From: Ignavibacterium sp037440165
Lineage (GTDB): Bacteria > Bacteroidota > Ignavibacteria > Ignavibacteriales > Ignavibacteriaceae
Length of the DNA stretch: 64,000 nucleotides
Direction of reading: 5' to 3'
Assembly: GCF_037440165.1 (NCBI RefSeq)
Contig: NZ_JBBIUQ010000003.1
Coordinates: 1 to 64,000 of the forward strand
The position numbers and the translations under genes were made by a program. Shown here in pieces: positions 1 through 7,978 of the stretch (positions are counted from its first letter, which is position 1; every line of letters begins with the position of its first letter). Below the pieces are notes generated by a model. That model did no database searches, had not been told where the DNA came from, and saw only the letters and a program-made list of their open reading frames with translations.

Positions 1-146
1 CTGTTTGGACAGGCATTGGTGCAGTCGGAACAGCAATTCTTGGAATCATCTTATTTAATGAATCAAAAGAGTTGATAAGAATATTTTTTATTTTTTTGAT
101 AATTGTAGGAATTGTGGGATTAAAAATGTTTTCCGGCAGTGAGTGA
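1..146 (+). CDS. SMR family exporter, guanidinium exporter (Gdx/SugE)-like, C-terminal fragment
   Basis: The reading frame beginning at base 3 is open from the window edge to TGA at 144-146 and encodes about 47 residues. It begins VWTGIGAVGTAILGI, very close to the WTGIGAVG segment of the Gdx/SugE branch of small multidrug resistance proteins, followed by a second hydrophobic helix and a short KMFSGSE tail. That corresponds to the third and fourth membrane helices of a protein of about 105 residues; the first half lies outside the window. The family exports guanidinium or quaternary cations by proton antiport as a dual-topology dimer in the inner membrane. The Gdx subtype is inferred from this motif alone, because the Gdx-specific residues of helices 1 and 2 are not visible. 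Confidence 0.8.
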   Translation, partial: VWTGIGAVGTAILGIILFNESKELIRIFFIFLIIVGIVGLKMFSGSE

Positions 147-151
147 AGTTA

Positions 152-799
152 TTATTTTGCTTTTATCACTTCCCCAATTTTAGCGGCTTCGTTAAAAAGC
201 TGCTCGGTTAGAACTATATCAGTCTTAATATCTAATCCAGCATTTCTCAAACATCTTGCTAACCAGGTGTTGCAAGTATTGAACAAATGATACTGCCCAT
301 TAGCCGCATAAAAAATTATTTGTCCTGACGCTCTGTTACTCAAAATTTTTTCACCGTTCTCATCACGATAAAAAGTTTCATCAATATATTTTAGAATTGA
401 TGTGAATTGACTATCGGTCACAAGCAGTCTCACAACAATTTCTGATAAATCAAAATACAGCTCGCGTGAAATTGAAATGCCTTCAACCCTGATTGTGCTT
501 GGAGTCGAATAGAATAATGCTTTGAATGCAAGCTCCCAATCGAAATCAGGATATTGATAGAATTCTTCATCGCCCCAGCCGATATCAATCATATTGAAGT
601 TTCTGAAGTTTTTAATTACGGGAAAAATTGATGAATCAACATCAATTGTTTGTAATACAATAGCTGTATGCCAACGCTGTTTTATTAAAAAAATCTCTTT
701 ACCTGATGAAACAACAGCAGAATCATTTACAATTAATGCAGGCGAAGTATTAAGAAAGAAGAAAATTAAAGGAAATATTACTATGTTTTGCATGTTCAA
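152..799 (-). CDS. DUF2459 family protein
   Basis: 215 residues with an N-terminal hydrophobic segment (about residues 5-22) that looks like a signal peptide or anchor. Visible family landmarks are RWHTAIVL near residue 42, IGWGDEEFY near 73, and YHLFNTCNTW near 170, the last being the most conserved part of DUF2459. The invariant-looking His, Cys and Asn residues suggest a papain-like or transglutaminase-type fold, but no reaction is established. It is convergent with the SMR gene (stop codons 5 bases apart) and divergent from the isoaspartyl peptidase; the start regions of the two divergent genes leave about 30 bases between them. An alternative start two codons downstream (793) is possible. 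Function unknown. Confidence 0.75.
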   Translation of the reverse strand: MNMQNIVIFPLIFFFLNTSPALIVNDSAVVSSGKEIFLIKQRWHTAIVLQTIDVDSSIFPVIKNFRNFNMIDIGWGDEEFYQYPDFDWELAFKALFYSTPSTIRVEGISISRELYFDLSEIVVRLLVTDSQFTSILKYIDETFYRDENGEKILSNRASGQIIFYAANGQYHLFNTCNTWLARCLRNAGLDIKTDIVLTEQLFNEAAKIGEVIKAK

Positions 800-829
800 T
801 CTTTGCTATTAATCAGCCACGGAGTTTAT

Positions 830-1804
830 ATGATTAAAAATAATTCACTAGCAATAATAATTCTTTTATTTTTTTCTTTCATAACATTTCAGATTACACT
901 ATCAGCACAGCAAGATGAAGGTAAATATGTGATAGTTCTTCACGGCGGAGCAGGAGGATTTTCTAAAGATGCAGATGATTCTTTAAAGAATGCTTACTTT
1001 AAATCACTTGAAGAAGCATTAGCAATTGGAAAAAGGCTTCTTGAAAACGGTGGAAGTTCACTTGAAGCAGTTGAGAAAGTTATAAACTTTCTTGAAGATA
1101 ATCCTCTTTTCAATGCTGGAAAAGGAAGTGTATTTACATCTGAAGGAAAACACGAACTTGATGCATCAATAATGTTTGGTAAAGATTTATCAACAGGAGC
1201 TGTTGCTGGTGTTACAATAATTAAAAATCCAATTTCACTTGCAAGATTAGTTATGGAAAAGACTGAACATGTTTTATTCGCAGGCAAAGGAGCAGATGAA
1301 TTAGGATTAAAACTAAGCGTTCCTGTTGTTCACAATTCTTATTTTCATACTGAAGAACAATACAACAACTGGCTTCAATCAAGATTACCAAAACTGCTGG
1401 GAGAAACCGTTGGCTGCGTTGCTCTCGATAAATACGGCAACATTGCCGCAGGAACATCAACCGGCGGCAGACAGAATAAAATGCCGGGAAGAGTTGGTGA
1501 TTCACCGTTAATTAATGCAGGAACTTACGCTGATAACAAAACCTGCGGAGTTTCTGCAACTGGTATTGGAGAATTGTTTATAAGATATACCGTTGCCTAC
1601 AGAATTTCTGCTCTTATGGAATTTAAAGGTTACTCACTTAAACAAGCTTGTGAAGAAGTAATGTATAAAGTTCTTCCCGATGGAGCTGGTGGAATAATTG
1701 CAATTGATAAAAACGGAAATTATGAAATGATTTTTACTACATCAGCAATGTTCCGAGGAGTTGCAACCTCAGATGGTATCTTTAAAACTGAAATCTGGAA
1801 ATAA
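830..1804 (+). CDS. Isoaspartyl peptidase / L-asparaginase (Ntn-hydrolase), secreted
   Basis: 324 residues. It removes isoaspartyl residues from peptides and hydrolyses L-asparagine. The precursor self-cleaves before a threonine that becomes the nucleophile; here that is the Thr of ETVGCVALD. Other landmarks are VLHGGAGG near the mature N-terminus, NAGKGSVF, the substrate loop GTSTGGRQNKMPGRVGDSP, and GTYAD, NKTCGVSATG. The N-terminus (IIILLFFSFITF then SAQQ) is a signal peptide, so the enzyme is probably periplasmic. The ATG at 830 is chosen because GGAG lies at 821-824 and the signal peptide begins there; the longer frame from 788 would overlap the divergent gene. The DinB gene follows after 14 bases, with its own strong GGAGGAG site. 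Confidence 0.92.
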   Translation: MIKNNSLAIIILLFFSFITFQITLSAQQDEGKYVIVLHGGAGGFSKDADDSLKNAYFKSLEEALAIGKRLLENGGSSLEAVEKVINFLEDNPLFNAGKGSVFTSEGKHELDASIMFGKDLSTGAVAGVTIIKNPISLARLVMEKTEHVLFAGKGADELGLKLSVPVVHNSYFHTEEQYNNWLQSRLPKLLGETVGCVALDKYGNIAAGTSTGGRQNKMPGRVGDSPLINAGTYADNKTCGVSATGIGELFIRYTVAYRISALMEFKGYSLKQACEEVMYKVLPDGAGGIIAIDKNGNYEMIFTTSAMFRGVATSDGIFKTEIWK

Positions 1805-1818
1805 CAACAGGAGGAGTT

Positions 1819-2325
1819 ATGCGTCCAGCTAAATCTGATTACGCCGAATATTATCAAAAGTATATTGATCTTATTGACGGTGAAGATATAATTCATGTTC
1901 TTGTAAAACTTAATAATGAAGTTTCTGATGTCTTTAATTCTTTTCCACAGAGTAAGGGAGATTATTCCTACGCTGAAGGCAAATGGACATTAAAAGAAGT
2001 AACTGGACATATGATGGATACGGACAGAATCTTCGCTTACAGGGCTTTAGCTATTGCAAGAGGTGAAAAACAGCCGCTTCCCTCATTTGATCAGAATGAA
2101 TATGTTAGAAATGGAAAATTTAATTTGAGAAATCTTACGGACCTTACTTACGAGTATCGGATAATAAGAGAATCTAATATTCTTTTGTTTAATGGTTTTG
2201 AGCAATCGGTTTATTCTAACAGAGGTATTGCTGCAGGAAATGAAGTTACTGTATTAGCTTTGATGTGGATTATTGCCGGACATCAGAAACATCATCTAAA
2301 TATTCTCAGAGAAAGATATCTCTGA
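1819..2325 (+). CDS. DinB-fold protein (DinB_2/YfiT-like putative metal-dependent hydrolase)
   Basis: 168 residues with the four-helix DinB pattern. KWTLKEVTGHMMDTDRIFAYR (near residues 57-77) supplies the first histidine and AGHQKHHLNILRER near the C-terminus supplies the other two, giving the usual three-His metal site. Members include thiol-transferase-like enzymes (bacillithiol or mycothiol S-transferases) and many uncharacterised proteins, so the substrate is open. It follows the isoaspartyl peptidase by 14 bases with a GGAGGAG ribosome site and is likely co-transcribed. Its stop is three bases from that of the convergent Kdo transferase gene. Confidence 0.85.
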   Translation: MRPAKSDYAEYYQKYIDLIDGEDIIHVLVKLNNEVSDVFNSFPQSKGDYSYAEGKWTLKEVTGHMMDTDRIFAYRALAIARGEKQPLPSFDQNEYVRNGKFNLRNLTDLTYEYRIIRESNILLFNGFEQSVYSNRGIAAGNEVTVLALMWIIAGHQKHHLNILRERYL

Positions 2326-2328
2326 TAT

Positions 2329-3609
2329 TTATAAATACTGATAAATTTCTTTCAGGATTTTTTCAGTAGCACCAAGATTTTCTTTCACAAAAGAAAGAGA
2401 AATTTCTCCTTTTGATTTTCTAAATTCTTCATTTGTAAAAAGAGTTCTTAAAGTTTTATACGCTTGTCTTTTATTTTTTATTAAAATTCCACCGCCAAGT
2501 TCAGCAATCATTTTAGCTTCCTGAGAATTTTCAATCTTTGGTCCGAACATTACCGGAATCCCATAAACAGCAGCTTCAAGAACATTATGAACATTTTGTT
2601 TAAAGCTTCCGCCTACAAATGCAACATGAGCATAAGTATAAAGTGTTAGCAGAATACCTATCGAATCGACAATAATAATTTTTTCATTCTGATAATTATT
2701 CAGATAAGAAAAGCGAATTGTTTTAATCTTACCTGAAAATTCATTTTCTATTTTTTCAAGGTGAAGTTCTGTTGGTTCGTGAGGGGCGACTATCATTAAA
2801 ACCTTATCATCATACCTTGATATTTTTTCAAAAGCCGGGAAAATCACTTCTTCATCCTGTTCCCATGTGCTGCCGGCAACGAAAATTTTCTTGTCGTGCA
2901 GAATTTCATCTTTGATCAAATTTTTTCCTTTTGCCGAAAGACTTCTTTGATAAACGCGATCAAATCTTGTGTCACCAACTGCTTTCACATCATTCTTGCT
3001 TAATCCGAAATGAAGAAACTCCTCTGCGTCTTTTTCGGAAACTGTAAGAATTTTTGTGAAGAAAGAAAACAACATTTTGTGAAAAGACCTGATGAAAGGA
3101 TATTTCCTGGGTGAACTGTCTCTCAAAGTTGCGTCAACTAAAAAAATAGGAATGCGATTTTCATAAAGAGCTTTTACAGTATTAGGCCAGATATCATAAC
3201 GCATAAGCACTGCAACAGTCGGATTAGCAATTTTAATAAACCTTTCAGCATTGGATTTTGTATCTAACGGTATGTATGATATTAAATCTGCGTGCGGATA
3301 TTTTTTAGAGTTCTCATATCCGGATGGAGAAAAGAAAGTTATCAGCACATTTACATTTTTTTCTTTCTTTAATTTTTCAATGATTGGTTTCGCTTGCTCA
3401 AATTCACCTAACGAGGAAGAGTGAAACCAGATTAGCTTTTTTGATTTATCAATGGCTGCTGCATTTAGAACCAATTGTTCATAAACCCGTTTTCTGCCTC
3501 TTATGCCCTGCCGCACTTTTGAATTAAATAAACCTGCAAACCGAAGTAATAAATACAAAGTCGGCACAACAAAAACATTATAAAAAACGAACCAAAATGT
3601 TTTAATCAT
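2329..3609 (-). CDS. waaA: 3-deoxy-D-manno-octulosonic acid (Kdo) transferase
   Basis: 426 residues, the usual length for WaaA/KdtA, the inner-membrane-associated enzyme that adds Kdo from CMP-Kdo to lipid A precursors. An N-terminal hydrophobic anchor (residues 4-24) is followed by GIRGRKRVYEQL, then IWFHSSSLGEFEQAKPI with the catalytic glutamate, TFFSPSGYE, and MRYDIWPN. The C-terminal half has AGSTWEQDEE and the nucleotide-sugar site VGGSFKQNVHNVLEAA. Its start overlaps the end of the upstream GT9 gene by 8 bases, so the two are translationally linked. It shows that the organism makes a lipid A-based outer membrane. Confidence 0.93.
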   Translation of the reverse strand: MIKTFWFVFYNVFVVPTLYLLLRFAGLFNSKVRQGIRGRKRVYEQLVLNAAAIDKSKKLIWFHSSSLGEFEQAKPIIEKLKKEKNVNVLITFFSPSGYENSKKYPHADLISYIPLDTKSNAERFIKIANPTVAVLMRYDIWPNTVKALYENRIPIFLVDATLRDSSPRKYPFIRSFHKMLFSFFTKILTVSEKDAEEFLHFGLSKNDVKAVGDTRFDRVYQRSLSAKGKNLIKDEILHDKKIFVAGSTWEQDEEVIFPAFEKISRYDDKVLMIVAPHEPTELHLEKIENEFSGKIKTIRFSYLNNYQNEKIIIVDSIGILLTLYTYAHVAFVGGSFKQNVHNVLEAAVYGIPVMFGPKIENSQEAKMIAELGGGILIKNKRQAYKTLRTLFTNEEFRKSKGEISLSFVKENLGATEKILKEIYQYL

Positions 3610-4606
3610 TCTTAATAAACTTTATTAATTCGTTGAAGACAAATTCAGGTTTAATTTCTTTCATACAAGCAAAATGTTTTTCAGGACAATTTTCTTTTCC
3701 TATGTGAGAACAAGGTCTGCAGCTTAATGAATTATTTTCTAATAACAGACTTTTAGCATTGTATGGTGCAAATCCAAATTCTTTTACTGATGATCCAAAA
3801 ATAGTTAAAACTCTTACACCAACCGCAGCGGCTGTGTGCATAAGTCCGGAATCATTACAAACAATTGCTTTGCATAATTTCATATCTGCAGCAGTTTGAA
3901 GTATATTGTTATCATTTTGAAGATTTATAACTTCAGGTACTTCCTGATAAATTTTTTGGCAAATCTCTGAATCAATTCTTCCTCCGAACAAAACAACATC
4001 AAAATTATTTTGAATAAGGTATTTGCTAAGCTGAATATAATATTCAACAGGCCAGCGTTTAGTAAAATGCCGCGCTCCGGGACAAAGACCAATCGGATTA
4101 TTTTTATTTTGAATGTCAGCTGAAGGTATTTTATCGGTAAACAACTCCAATCCAAAATCATCGAGAGTTAATCCTTCTATCATTTTCGCATATCTGACTG
4201 GAATTGGTGTTTCATTCCTAAGTAAATTGATTTTGGCTTTAACTAATAAAATTTTCTGAAAAGATTTTTTATCAAATTTTACTTTTTCACCTTTGAGTTT
4301 GGAAGTTATTCCTCTACTTCTAAAATTATTCTGCAAGTCTATAATCAGATTATATTTTTTTCCCCGCAGATGATTCAGGATTTTAAGATTTTCAAAATCA
4401 TTTCTGGTGAAAAGAAACAACTCCTGCAAATTCGGATTTAGTGATAAAGCATCTTTATATTCCTGCCGAAGCAGATAATCAATCTCGAGCTGAGGATTTA
4501 TTTTTTTCAATGCACGAAGTAACGGAGCTGTTAATAAAATATCTCCAAGAGAGCTGAGTCTGATGATCAGAACTTTATTTAATGCTGCTAACTTATTTAT
4601 GTCCAA
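3602..4606 (-). CDS. Glycosyltransferase family 9 (heptosyltransferase-like)
   Basis: 334 residues of the ADP-heptose:LPS heptosyltransferase family. Landmarks are the N-terminal VLIIRLSSLGDILLTAPLL, the central GLCPGARHFTKRWP segment, and the donor-binding VCNDSGLMHTAAAVG followed by TIFGSS. A late cysteine cluster (CRPCSHIGKENC, HFACM) is typical of the Bacteroidota version. Together with waaA directly downstream it points to lipopolysaccharide core synthesis. The sugar donor and acceptor cannot be read from sequence. Confidence 0.9.
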   Translation of the reverse strand: MDINKLAALNKVLIIRLSSLGDILLTAPLLRALKKINPQLEIDYLLRQEYKDALSLNPNLQELFLFTRNDFENLKILNHLRGKKYNLIIDLQNNFRSRGITSKLKGEKVKFDKKSFQKILLVKAKINLLRNETPIPVRYAKMIEGLTLDDFGLELFTDKIPSADIQNKNNPIGLCPGARHFTKRWPVEYYIQLSKYLIQNNFDVVLFGGRIDSEICQKIYQEVPEVINLQNDNNILQTAADMKLCKAIVCNDSGLMHTAAAVGVRVLTIFGSSVKEFGFAPYNAKSLLLENNSLSCRPCSHIGKENCPEKHFACMKEIKPEFVFNELIKFIKND

Positions 4607-4628
4607 AATATCACTCAGATTTTCAATA

Positions 4629-4636
4629 CAAATTTA
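4629..4636 (-). promoter_or_regulatory. Possible -7 element of the GT9-waaA promoter
   Basis: On the minus strand this reads TAAATTTG, an exact match to the Bacteroidota -7 box TAnnTTTG, about 22 bases before the GT9 start codon. No TTG box is found at the expected spacing, so the call is weak. Confidence 0.3.
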
Positions 4637-4692
4637 TTGATGAATAAATCATATCTCCATAAAATTCTGATAAGAATTTATGATAGAAATCA

Positions 4693-4700
4693 TATTTTTG
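4693..4700 (+). promoter_or_regulatory. Possible -7 element before the 87-residue orphan
   Basis: TATTTTTG matches TAnnTTTG 25 bases before the ATG at 4726. There is no recognisable -33 box, and such a motif is frequent by chance in AT-rich DNA. Confidence 0.3.
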
Positions 4701-4725
4701 TATGGAATAAATAAAGGGATTAGAT

Positions 4726-4989
4726 ATGACTACTTTACCGCCTCCAAAAGTAAAACCTTTTCCGGATGATTCACTTGAGAAAAAGGTTTATAACATTATT
4801 GAATCATTTAAAGAATATCTTCCGATTATGAATGACAGGAACCGCTTAGCATTTTCTCTTTACAAATATCTTCAAGGTGAAGGTGATGAGCCTTTAATTG
4901 CAGTTAAAACTAATAAGTTAAAGATAGTCGGAATCAGTGCTGAGGAACTCGCCAAAAAAATTGACGAAGAAATAAAAAAGATAAAGTAA
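4726..4989 (+). CDS. Small conserved-looking hypothetical protein, 87 residues
   Basis: No family recognised. The protein starts with a proline-rich segment (TTLPPPKVKPFPDD), then a predicted helical part (EKKVYNIIESFKEYL), and ends in a lysine/glutamate-rich helix (EELAKKIDEEIKKIK). No signal peptide, cysteines or membrane segment, so it is probably a soluble cytoplasmic protein. Codon use matches neighbouring genes. A -7-like element sits just upstream. It is flanked by divergent GT9-waaA and convergent fbp, so it appears to be a single-gene unit. Confidence 0.7.
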   Translation: MTTLPPPKVKPFPDDSLEKKVYNIIESFKEYLPIMNDRNRLAFSLYKYLQGEGDEPLIAVKTNKLKIVGISAEELAKKIDEEIKKIK

Positions 4990-5002
4990 TTTAATGGAAT
5001 TG

Positions 5003-5118
5003 AGGCTGCCACATAAGCCTGATTTCGTCAGCCTGAACTTGTTTCAGGTTCTAAAATTTATTCAATAGCTAAGGATCAGATTTCCAACTATTACTTTAGC
5101 TAACGGAAGAATGACTTC
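5003..5118. repeat. Intergenic hairpin-rich dispersed-repeat-like element
   Basis: The gap between the orphan gene and fbp contains CCTGAA at 5032-5037 and TTCAGG at 5043-5048 around a five-base loop, an AGGCT/AGCCT pair at 5003-5007 and 5016-5020, and a TAGCTAA/TTAGCTA pair further right. The start (GTCAGCCTGAAC) and the end (AGAATGAC near 5110) resemble the ends of the 60-base element at 22514 and 28180 (GTCATTCCGAAC ... AATGAC). It may double as the terminator of one or both convergent genes. Confidence 0.45.
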
Positions 5119-5140
5119 TTTGAGATAGTCTCAGTTTCTC

Positions 5141-6151
5141 TTATTCGTTCTCTCTTAAAAATTTTTCTACCATCAGAACATCTTCCTCGCTGCCAATAAA
5201 TATCGGAACACGCTGATGAAGTTTTTCCGGTTGAATATCAAGAATTCTCTTTTTGCCATCTGAAGCTCTTCCACCTGCTTGTTCAACTATGAAAGCCATT
5301 GGATTGCATTCATACATTAATCTTAATTTGCCATTCGGATTTCTGATATCAGCAGGATACATAAATATTCCACCATACAAAAGATTGCGATGAATATCTG
5401 CTACCATCGAACCAATGTATCTTGATGAGTAAGGCCTGCCGGTCGATTTATCTTCTTCCTGTAACCACTTAATATATTTCTTTAAGCCCGGATGCCAGTA
5501 AAGATAATTTCCTTCATTGATGCTATATATTTTTCCTTTCTTTGGAGTTTTAATATTGGGATGAGAAAGAATAAATTCACCAAATGAAGGATCTAATGTG
5601 AAACCGTGAACACCATTGCCTGCGGTATAAACAAAAATTGTGCTTGAACCATAAATAATATAACCAGCGGCAACCTGTTTGACTCCTTGCTGCAAACAAT
5701 CTTCTAGTGTGCCTGGTTCATCACCTTGTGAAACTCTTCTGTAAATTGAAAAGATAGTTCCGATACTCACATTAGCATCAATGTTCGATGAACCATCCAA
5801 CGGATCAAAAAGTAGCACATACTTACCGATATAAAATTCTGGTGGAATATGAATTATATCTTCATCTTCTTCCGAAGCCATTACACAAAGATGTCCACCG
5901 TGATCCATAGCTTTAATCATCATATCGTGGGCATAAACATCAAGCTTTTTTACTTCTTCTCCGTGAACATTACTATCTCCGGTAAAACCAATAATATCAA
6001 CTAATCCTGCTTTATTAACTTCAAGCGAAATAACTTTTGCTGCTAATGAAAGATCGTGAAGAAGGTCTGAAAGTTCACCGGTAGCTTCAGGATATTTTCT
6101 TTCTTCTTCGTAAATGTGTCGGGCTAAAGTGTTGAATTTAATTTTTTGCAT
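5141..6151 (-). CDS. fbp: Fructose-1,6-bisphosphatase, class I
   Basis: 336 residues, the normal length. It hydrolyses fructose-1,6-bisphosphate to fructose-6-phosphate in gluconeogenesis. The metal-binding signature FDPLDGSSNIDANVSIGTIF is near residues 115-135; MASEEDED precedes it, and the C-terminal YECNPMAFIVEQAGGRASDG matches the sugar/metal-binding end of the family. The minus strand has GGGAGAGG about six bases before the ATG, supporting the start. It lies 29 bases downstream of the ABC exporter pair, so read-through from those genes is possible, although no functional link is obvious. Confidence 0.95.
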   Translation of the reverse strand: MQKIKFNTLARHIYEEERKYPEATGELSDLLHDLSLAAKVISLEVNKAGLVDIIGFTGDSNVHGEEVKKLDVYAHDMMIKAMDHGGHLCVMASEEDEDIIHIPPEFYIGKYVLLFDPLDGSSNIDANVSIGTIFSIYRRVSQGDEPGTLEDCLQQGVKQVAAGYIIYGSSTIFVYTAGNGVHGFTLDPSFGEFILSHPNIKTPKKGKIYSINEGNYLYWHPGLKKYIKWLQEEDKSTGRPYSSRYIGSMVADIHRNLLYGGIFMYPADIRNPNGKLRLMYECNPMAFIVEQAGGRASDGKKRILDIQPEKLHQRVPIFIGSEEDVLMVEKFLRENE

Positions 6152-6180
6152 GATTCCTCTCCCTTTTGTATTGAGTGGTT

Positions 6181-7971
6181 TTATTTGGAACTGACCAATT
6201 CCTGATCTTTATACTGCAATTGATAAAGTTTATAATAGATACCTCTTTTAGCCAGCAATTGTTGATGAGTTCCTACCTCCTTTAATTCACCTTTATGAAG
6301 AACTATTATTTTATCAGCATTTTGAATTGTCGAGAGACGATGAGCTATTACAACAGCCGTTCTTCCCTTCAGTAAATTCTCAATTGCCTGCTGAATTAGT
6401 TTTTCGGTATCTGTATCAACACTTGAAGTTGCTTCATCCAAAATTAATATTTTAGGATCATAAGCTAAAGCCCTAGCGAATGAAATAAGTTGTTTCTGAC
6501 CGACACTCAGAGTTGCACCGCGTTCTTTCACTTCTTCATCAAATTTTTTAGGAAGATTCTCTATGAATTTCTCTGCACCCACAAGCCGGGCTGACTGAAT
6601 AACTTTTTCAAAAGGAATTTCGTCGTTATCCATTGTAATATTTGACTTGATTGTGCCCGAGAATAAATAAACATCTTGTAAAACAATAGAGATATGTTTT
6701 CTTAATTCCCGTTTATCAATCTGTCTAATATCAATTCCATCGACCAGAATCGTTCCTTTGTTAATATCGTAAAATCTGGTTAAAAGATTAATAATAGTGG
6801 ATTTTCCGGCTCCTGTATGACCAACTATTGCAACGGTTTCCCCAGCTTTGATATCGAGACTAATATCTTTCAAAACATAATTTTCATCTTCGTATGCGAA
6901 CCAAACATTTCTGAAGCTGATATCACCTTTTACATTTTTTAATGGAATTGGATTTTCAGGATTGCTGACAAATGTTTGATTATCAAGCAGCTTAAAAATT
7001 CTTTCTGATGAAGCCATTGATGTTTGAAGTATGTTATACTTTTCAGACAAATCTCTTATAGGTCTGAAAAACATTTCAGTGTATTGAATAAAAGCGAACA
7101 ACACACCGATTGTTATTTGATTCTGAATAATCTCTCCGCCTCCATACCAGATAATAAGTGCCATTGCAGCTGAGCTTATCAATTCAACACTTGGATAGAA
7201 AATTGCATAGTAAAAAATCGATCTTATATTAGCATCACGATGAGCAGCATTTATATTTGAAAATTTTTCAAACTCTTCTTTTTCTTTTCTGAAAATCTGA
7301 ACTACATTCATTCCGGTTACATGTTCCTGCATATAAGAATTTAACCGAGCGAGATGAAAACGCACATCGCGATAAGTTTCTCTTACTTTTTTTCTGAAAA
7401 GAAATGTTCCGTAAATCAGCACAGGAAGCACTGAAAGAGTTACAAGCGAGAGATTAACATCCATAAAAAACATAAAAGCAAGAATCCAGATTATGATGAA
7501 CACATCACTGAAAACCATAACTATTCCGCTTGAGAATAATTCACCAAGCGATTCTACATCATTCGTAGTTCTTGTAACAATTCTCCCAATCGGAGTTTTA
7601 TCGAAAAACTTGAGAGCTAATTTCTGAACATGACTAAATAGCTGAACTCTTAAATCGTAAAGGGTTTTTTGTCCAAGATATTGAGTGTAATAAGTAAGAA
7701 AGTATTGGATTGCTGCCTGAAGCATCAAGGTTGCAAAAAGAATTACACTTATCAGAAGCAAACCATTATAATTCGAGTGAACGATATAATCATCTATTGC
7801 AATTTTAGTAAGATATGGTCTAAGCGGACCTAAAGCTGCAACGAAAATATTGAGAAGAACTGCAAAGACAACATACTTTTTGTATGGCTTAACATAAGTA
7901 AGCAAGCGCTTCATTAACTTAGCATCGTAAGCTTTACCTAATATTTCATCATCATGTTTGCTGTCAGTCAT
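6181..7971 (-). CDS. ABC exporter half-transporter, consensus-site subunit (YheH/BmrD-like)
   Basis: 596 residues: six membrane helices (about 30-330) followed by a nucleotide-binding domain. Motifs are Walker A GHTGAGKST, Q-loop VLQDVYLFSG, signature LSVGQKQ, Walker B ILILDEATS with the catalytic glutamate, and the H-loop AHRLS. The signature is LSVGQ rather than LSGGQ. With its partner just upstream, whose Walker B ends in Asp, this fits a heterodimeric exporter of the BmrCD or TM287/288 type with one degenerate ATP site. Such exporters move drugs or lipids out of the inner membrane. The substrate is unknown. Confidence 0.9.
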   Translation of the reverse strand: MTDSKHDDEILGKAYDAKLMKRLLTYVKPYKKYVVFAVLLNIFVAALGPLRPYLTKIAIDDYIVHSNYNGLLLISVILFATLMLQAAIQYFLTYYTQYLGQKTLYDLRVQLFSHVQKLALKFFDKTPIGRIVTRTTNDVESLGELFSSGIVMVFSDVFIIIWILAFMFFMDVNLSLVTLSVLPVLIYGTFLFRKKVRETYRDVRFHLARLNSYMQEHVTGMNVVQIFRKEKEEFEKFSNINAAHRDANIRSIFYYAIFYPSVELISSAAMALIIWYGGGEIIQNQITIGVLFAFIQYTEMFFRPIRDLSEKYNILQTSMASSERIFKLLDNQTFVSNPENPIPLKNVKGDISFRNVWFAYEDENYVLKDISLDIKAGETVAIVGHTGAGKSTIINLLTRFYDINKGTILVDGIDIRQIDKRELRKHISIVLQDVYLFSGTIKSNITMDNDEIPFEKVIQSARLVGAEKFIENLPKKFDEEVKERGATLSVGQKQLISFARALAYDPKILILDEATSSVDTDTEKLIQQAIENLLKGRTAVVIAHRLSTIQNADKIIVLHKGELKEVGTHQQLLAKRGIYYKLYQLQYKDQELVSSK

Positions 7972-7978
7972 ACATTGC

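Noticed and set aside
594..812. 72-codon plus-strand frame overlapping the DUF2459 gene
   Set aside because: Antisense to a recognised family, and it overlaps the leader of the isoaspartyl peptidase.
788..829. Extended start of the isoaspartyl peptidase from 788
   Set aside because: It would overlap the divergent DUF2459 start and place 14 extra residues before the signal peptide; ATG 830 has a GGAG site.
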